Origin: Vigna angularis
Lineage: Eukaryota; Streptophyta; Magnoliopsida; Fabales; Fabaceae
Direction of reading: 5' to 3'
Assembly (NCBI RefSeq): GCF_016808095.1
Contig: NC_068970.1
Span: forward strand, 11,142,501 to 11,206,500
Length of the DNA: 64,000 bases
Of this stretch, positions 62,699-64,000 are shown piece after piece. The translations under genes were made by a program, and so were the position numbers. The notes beneath the pieces were generated by a model, which made no database searches, was not told where the DNA came from, and saw only the letters and a list, made by a program, of their open reading frames with translations. Each line of letters opens with the position of its first letter. The stretch's first letter is position 1.

Positions 62699-64000
62699 AT
62701 GTCATCCGAGATCGAGGTCGTCGAGGAGGTGCAGTCGCGCGATGAGCAATCGCTGACGTCGGGAGGCGCCGATAGCGTGCCGGAGGAGAGCCTTCGGAAC
62801 GACGTGTACACGGCGGCGGCGTACGGGGATTTGGAGAAGCTGCAGAGATTGGTGGAGCAAGAGGGTTGCCCCGTGACCGAGCCTGATGGGTTGGGTTACT
62901 ACGCGCTGCAGTGGGCTGCACTCAACAATCGCACTGCCGCTGCTCAGTACATCATTGAGGTTCTTTGATCGGTTTGTTGAATTGCGTTTGCTTACTTTTG
63001 CTTCTCGAGCTTGTCCCTTGGTTTTGCCCTTTGTCTGCTCTTGCCTCCCTTGTTTTGACATTTACTTAATTAGTGTTTTTTTACTGCAACAAAAGAAAAT
63101 AAAATGTAGGATTTAGTTTCTCGTTGTTGTTGTTTAAGGAGGGGTGTAGATGTAGGAAAGAAGATAATTTGATGATGAGGATGAGTGTCATGCTCTTGGT
63201 TTGAATTTGTTAAAGTGGCCTAGCATAGCTCGGTTTGGGTTGTTGATCATGTTTATGCTATGAAATGACTTGGCTTGTTTGTGGTGGAATTGAATGTATG
63301 CATTGAAATTTGACTTGTTTTCTCTGTTGATGTGGCGCACGAAATTGAGTTGAGTGGTTGGTTTGTGGTTGGCAGCATGGGGGAGATGTAAATGCAACGG
63401 ATCATACTGGCCAGACGGCCCTACATTGGAGTGCAGTTCGGGGTGCTATCCAGGCTGCGGAGCTTTTACTTCAGGAGGGTGCTCGAGTGAGTGCTGCCGA
63501 CATGAATGGTTATCAGGTTAGATTGATCTGAATGTTTTAATCTATATTACAGTGATTGCTGGTGGGGTAAAGCATTTAAAGTATTTTTTTAGCTCTTATA
63601 CCTGGTTTTCTGCATCTGGTTACATCTGGGAAATTGGTAGTTTAGGGTTCTTGTTTTACTTGAAGCACATGTGTGCAGCTGTAAATGTTGTTTGCTAATT
63701 ATGATGTACTTGGACTCAGACAACCCATGTTGCTGCACAATATGGTCAGACATCTTTCCTTTACCACGTTGTTTCAAAATGGAATGCTGATCCCGATGTC
63801 CCTGATAATGATGGAAGAAGCCCCTTGCATTGGTAATAAAAGATCTGCCGTTCAACCTTTCTTTCTATTGAAATGGATGTTCTCGCTTTTCTATTTTTCC
63901 TCATTTCTCTGTAGTCAGGCGGCCAACCCGATAACTGATGCTCTGACAAATTATTTGTTGAGTATGTGTCCTTTGACACTATTATTACTGATTTATGATG
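62699..64000 (+). CDS. Ankyrin-repeat DHHC S-acyltransferase, TIP1/PAT24-like (5' part, cut by window end)
   Basis: Exons seen: 62699-62959, 63376-63516, 63720-63832. The last ends with two bases of a Trp codon and the next exon lies beyond the window. The 171 complete codons read cover an acidic N-terminus and successive ankyrin repeats: [90 protein letters not shown]. Plant TIP1 (about 620 residues) is a protein palmitoyltransferase. Its N-terminal ankyrin domain precedes membrane helices and a DHHC catalytic core, and Arabidopsis mutants have root-hair and cell-size defects. The DHHC part is not in this window, so the call rests on the ankyrin region. All visible introns are GT-AG. Confidence 0.88.

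Overview
This is nuclear DNA from a flowering plant. The genes have many GT-AG introns, the intergenic DNA is very AT-rich, there are long (AT)n microsatellites, and DNA-transposon derivatives and LTR fragments are scattered throughout. The reconstructed vacuolar H+-pyrophosphatase is 766 residues long and its functional residues fall at the numbers used for the mung bean enzyme. That, with legume-type repeats, points to a phaseoloid legume, most likely Vigna or a close relative. The species call is an inference.

Layout: (1) 2073-6246 (+), vacuolar H+-pyrophosphatase, 8 exons. (2) 6736-8039, a 1.3 kb Mutator-like element with 236 bp terminal inverted repeats and a 9 bp target duplication, carrying an exon that appears to come from COG6 (a Pack-MULE). 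(3) 9843-11596 (-), a 2-oxoglutarate/Fe(II) dioxygenase of the SRG1 type, 4 exons. (4) 12482-23644 (+), a plastid-type PHT4 anion/phosphate transporter, 15 exons over 11 kb, with transposon-derived sequence in several introns and one GC-AG intron. (5) 26065-28969 (-), a secreted GH79 heparanase-like glycosidase, 9 exons. (6) 28970-37305, gene-poor DNA with an inverted pair of LTR-like arms. (7) 37306-40390 (-), an atypical short-chain dehydrogenase/reductase lacking the usual active-site lysine. (8) 44812-46575 (-) and 59855-61701 (-), two paralogous genes for highly acidic proteins ending in a basic KKRK tail. (9) 46995-52118, a block of transposon debris. (10) 52296-53127 (+), CDC26 (an anaphase-promoting complex subunit) followed 34 nt later by TTM3 (a triphosphate tunnel enzyme), laid out like the plant bicistronic CDC26-TTM3 locus. 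(11) 62699 to the window end (+), the start of an ankyrin-repeat S-acyltransferase of the TIP1/PAT24 type, cut off by the window.

Exon boundaries were placed by hand from splice consensus and reading-frame continuity. Every complete gene closes in frame at a length near its family norm. Apart from CDC26-TTM3, the genes look like an ordinary chromosomal neighbourhood rather than a functional cluster. I saw no CRISPR, phage or operon-like defence system. The items most worth a second look are the Pack-MULE, the CDC26-TTM3 dicistron with no AUG between its two start codons, telo-boxes in the leaders or upstream DNA of several genes here, the SDR with a degraded active site, and the inverted LTR-like arms.
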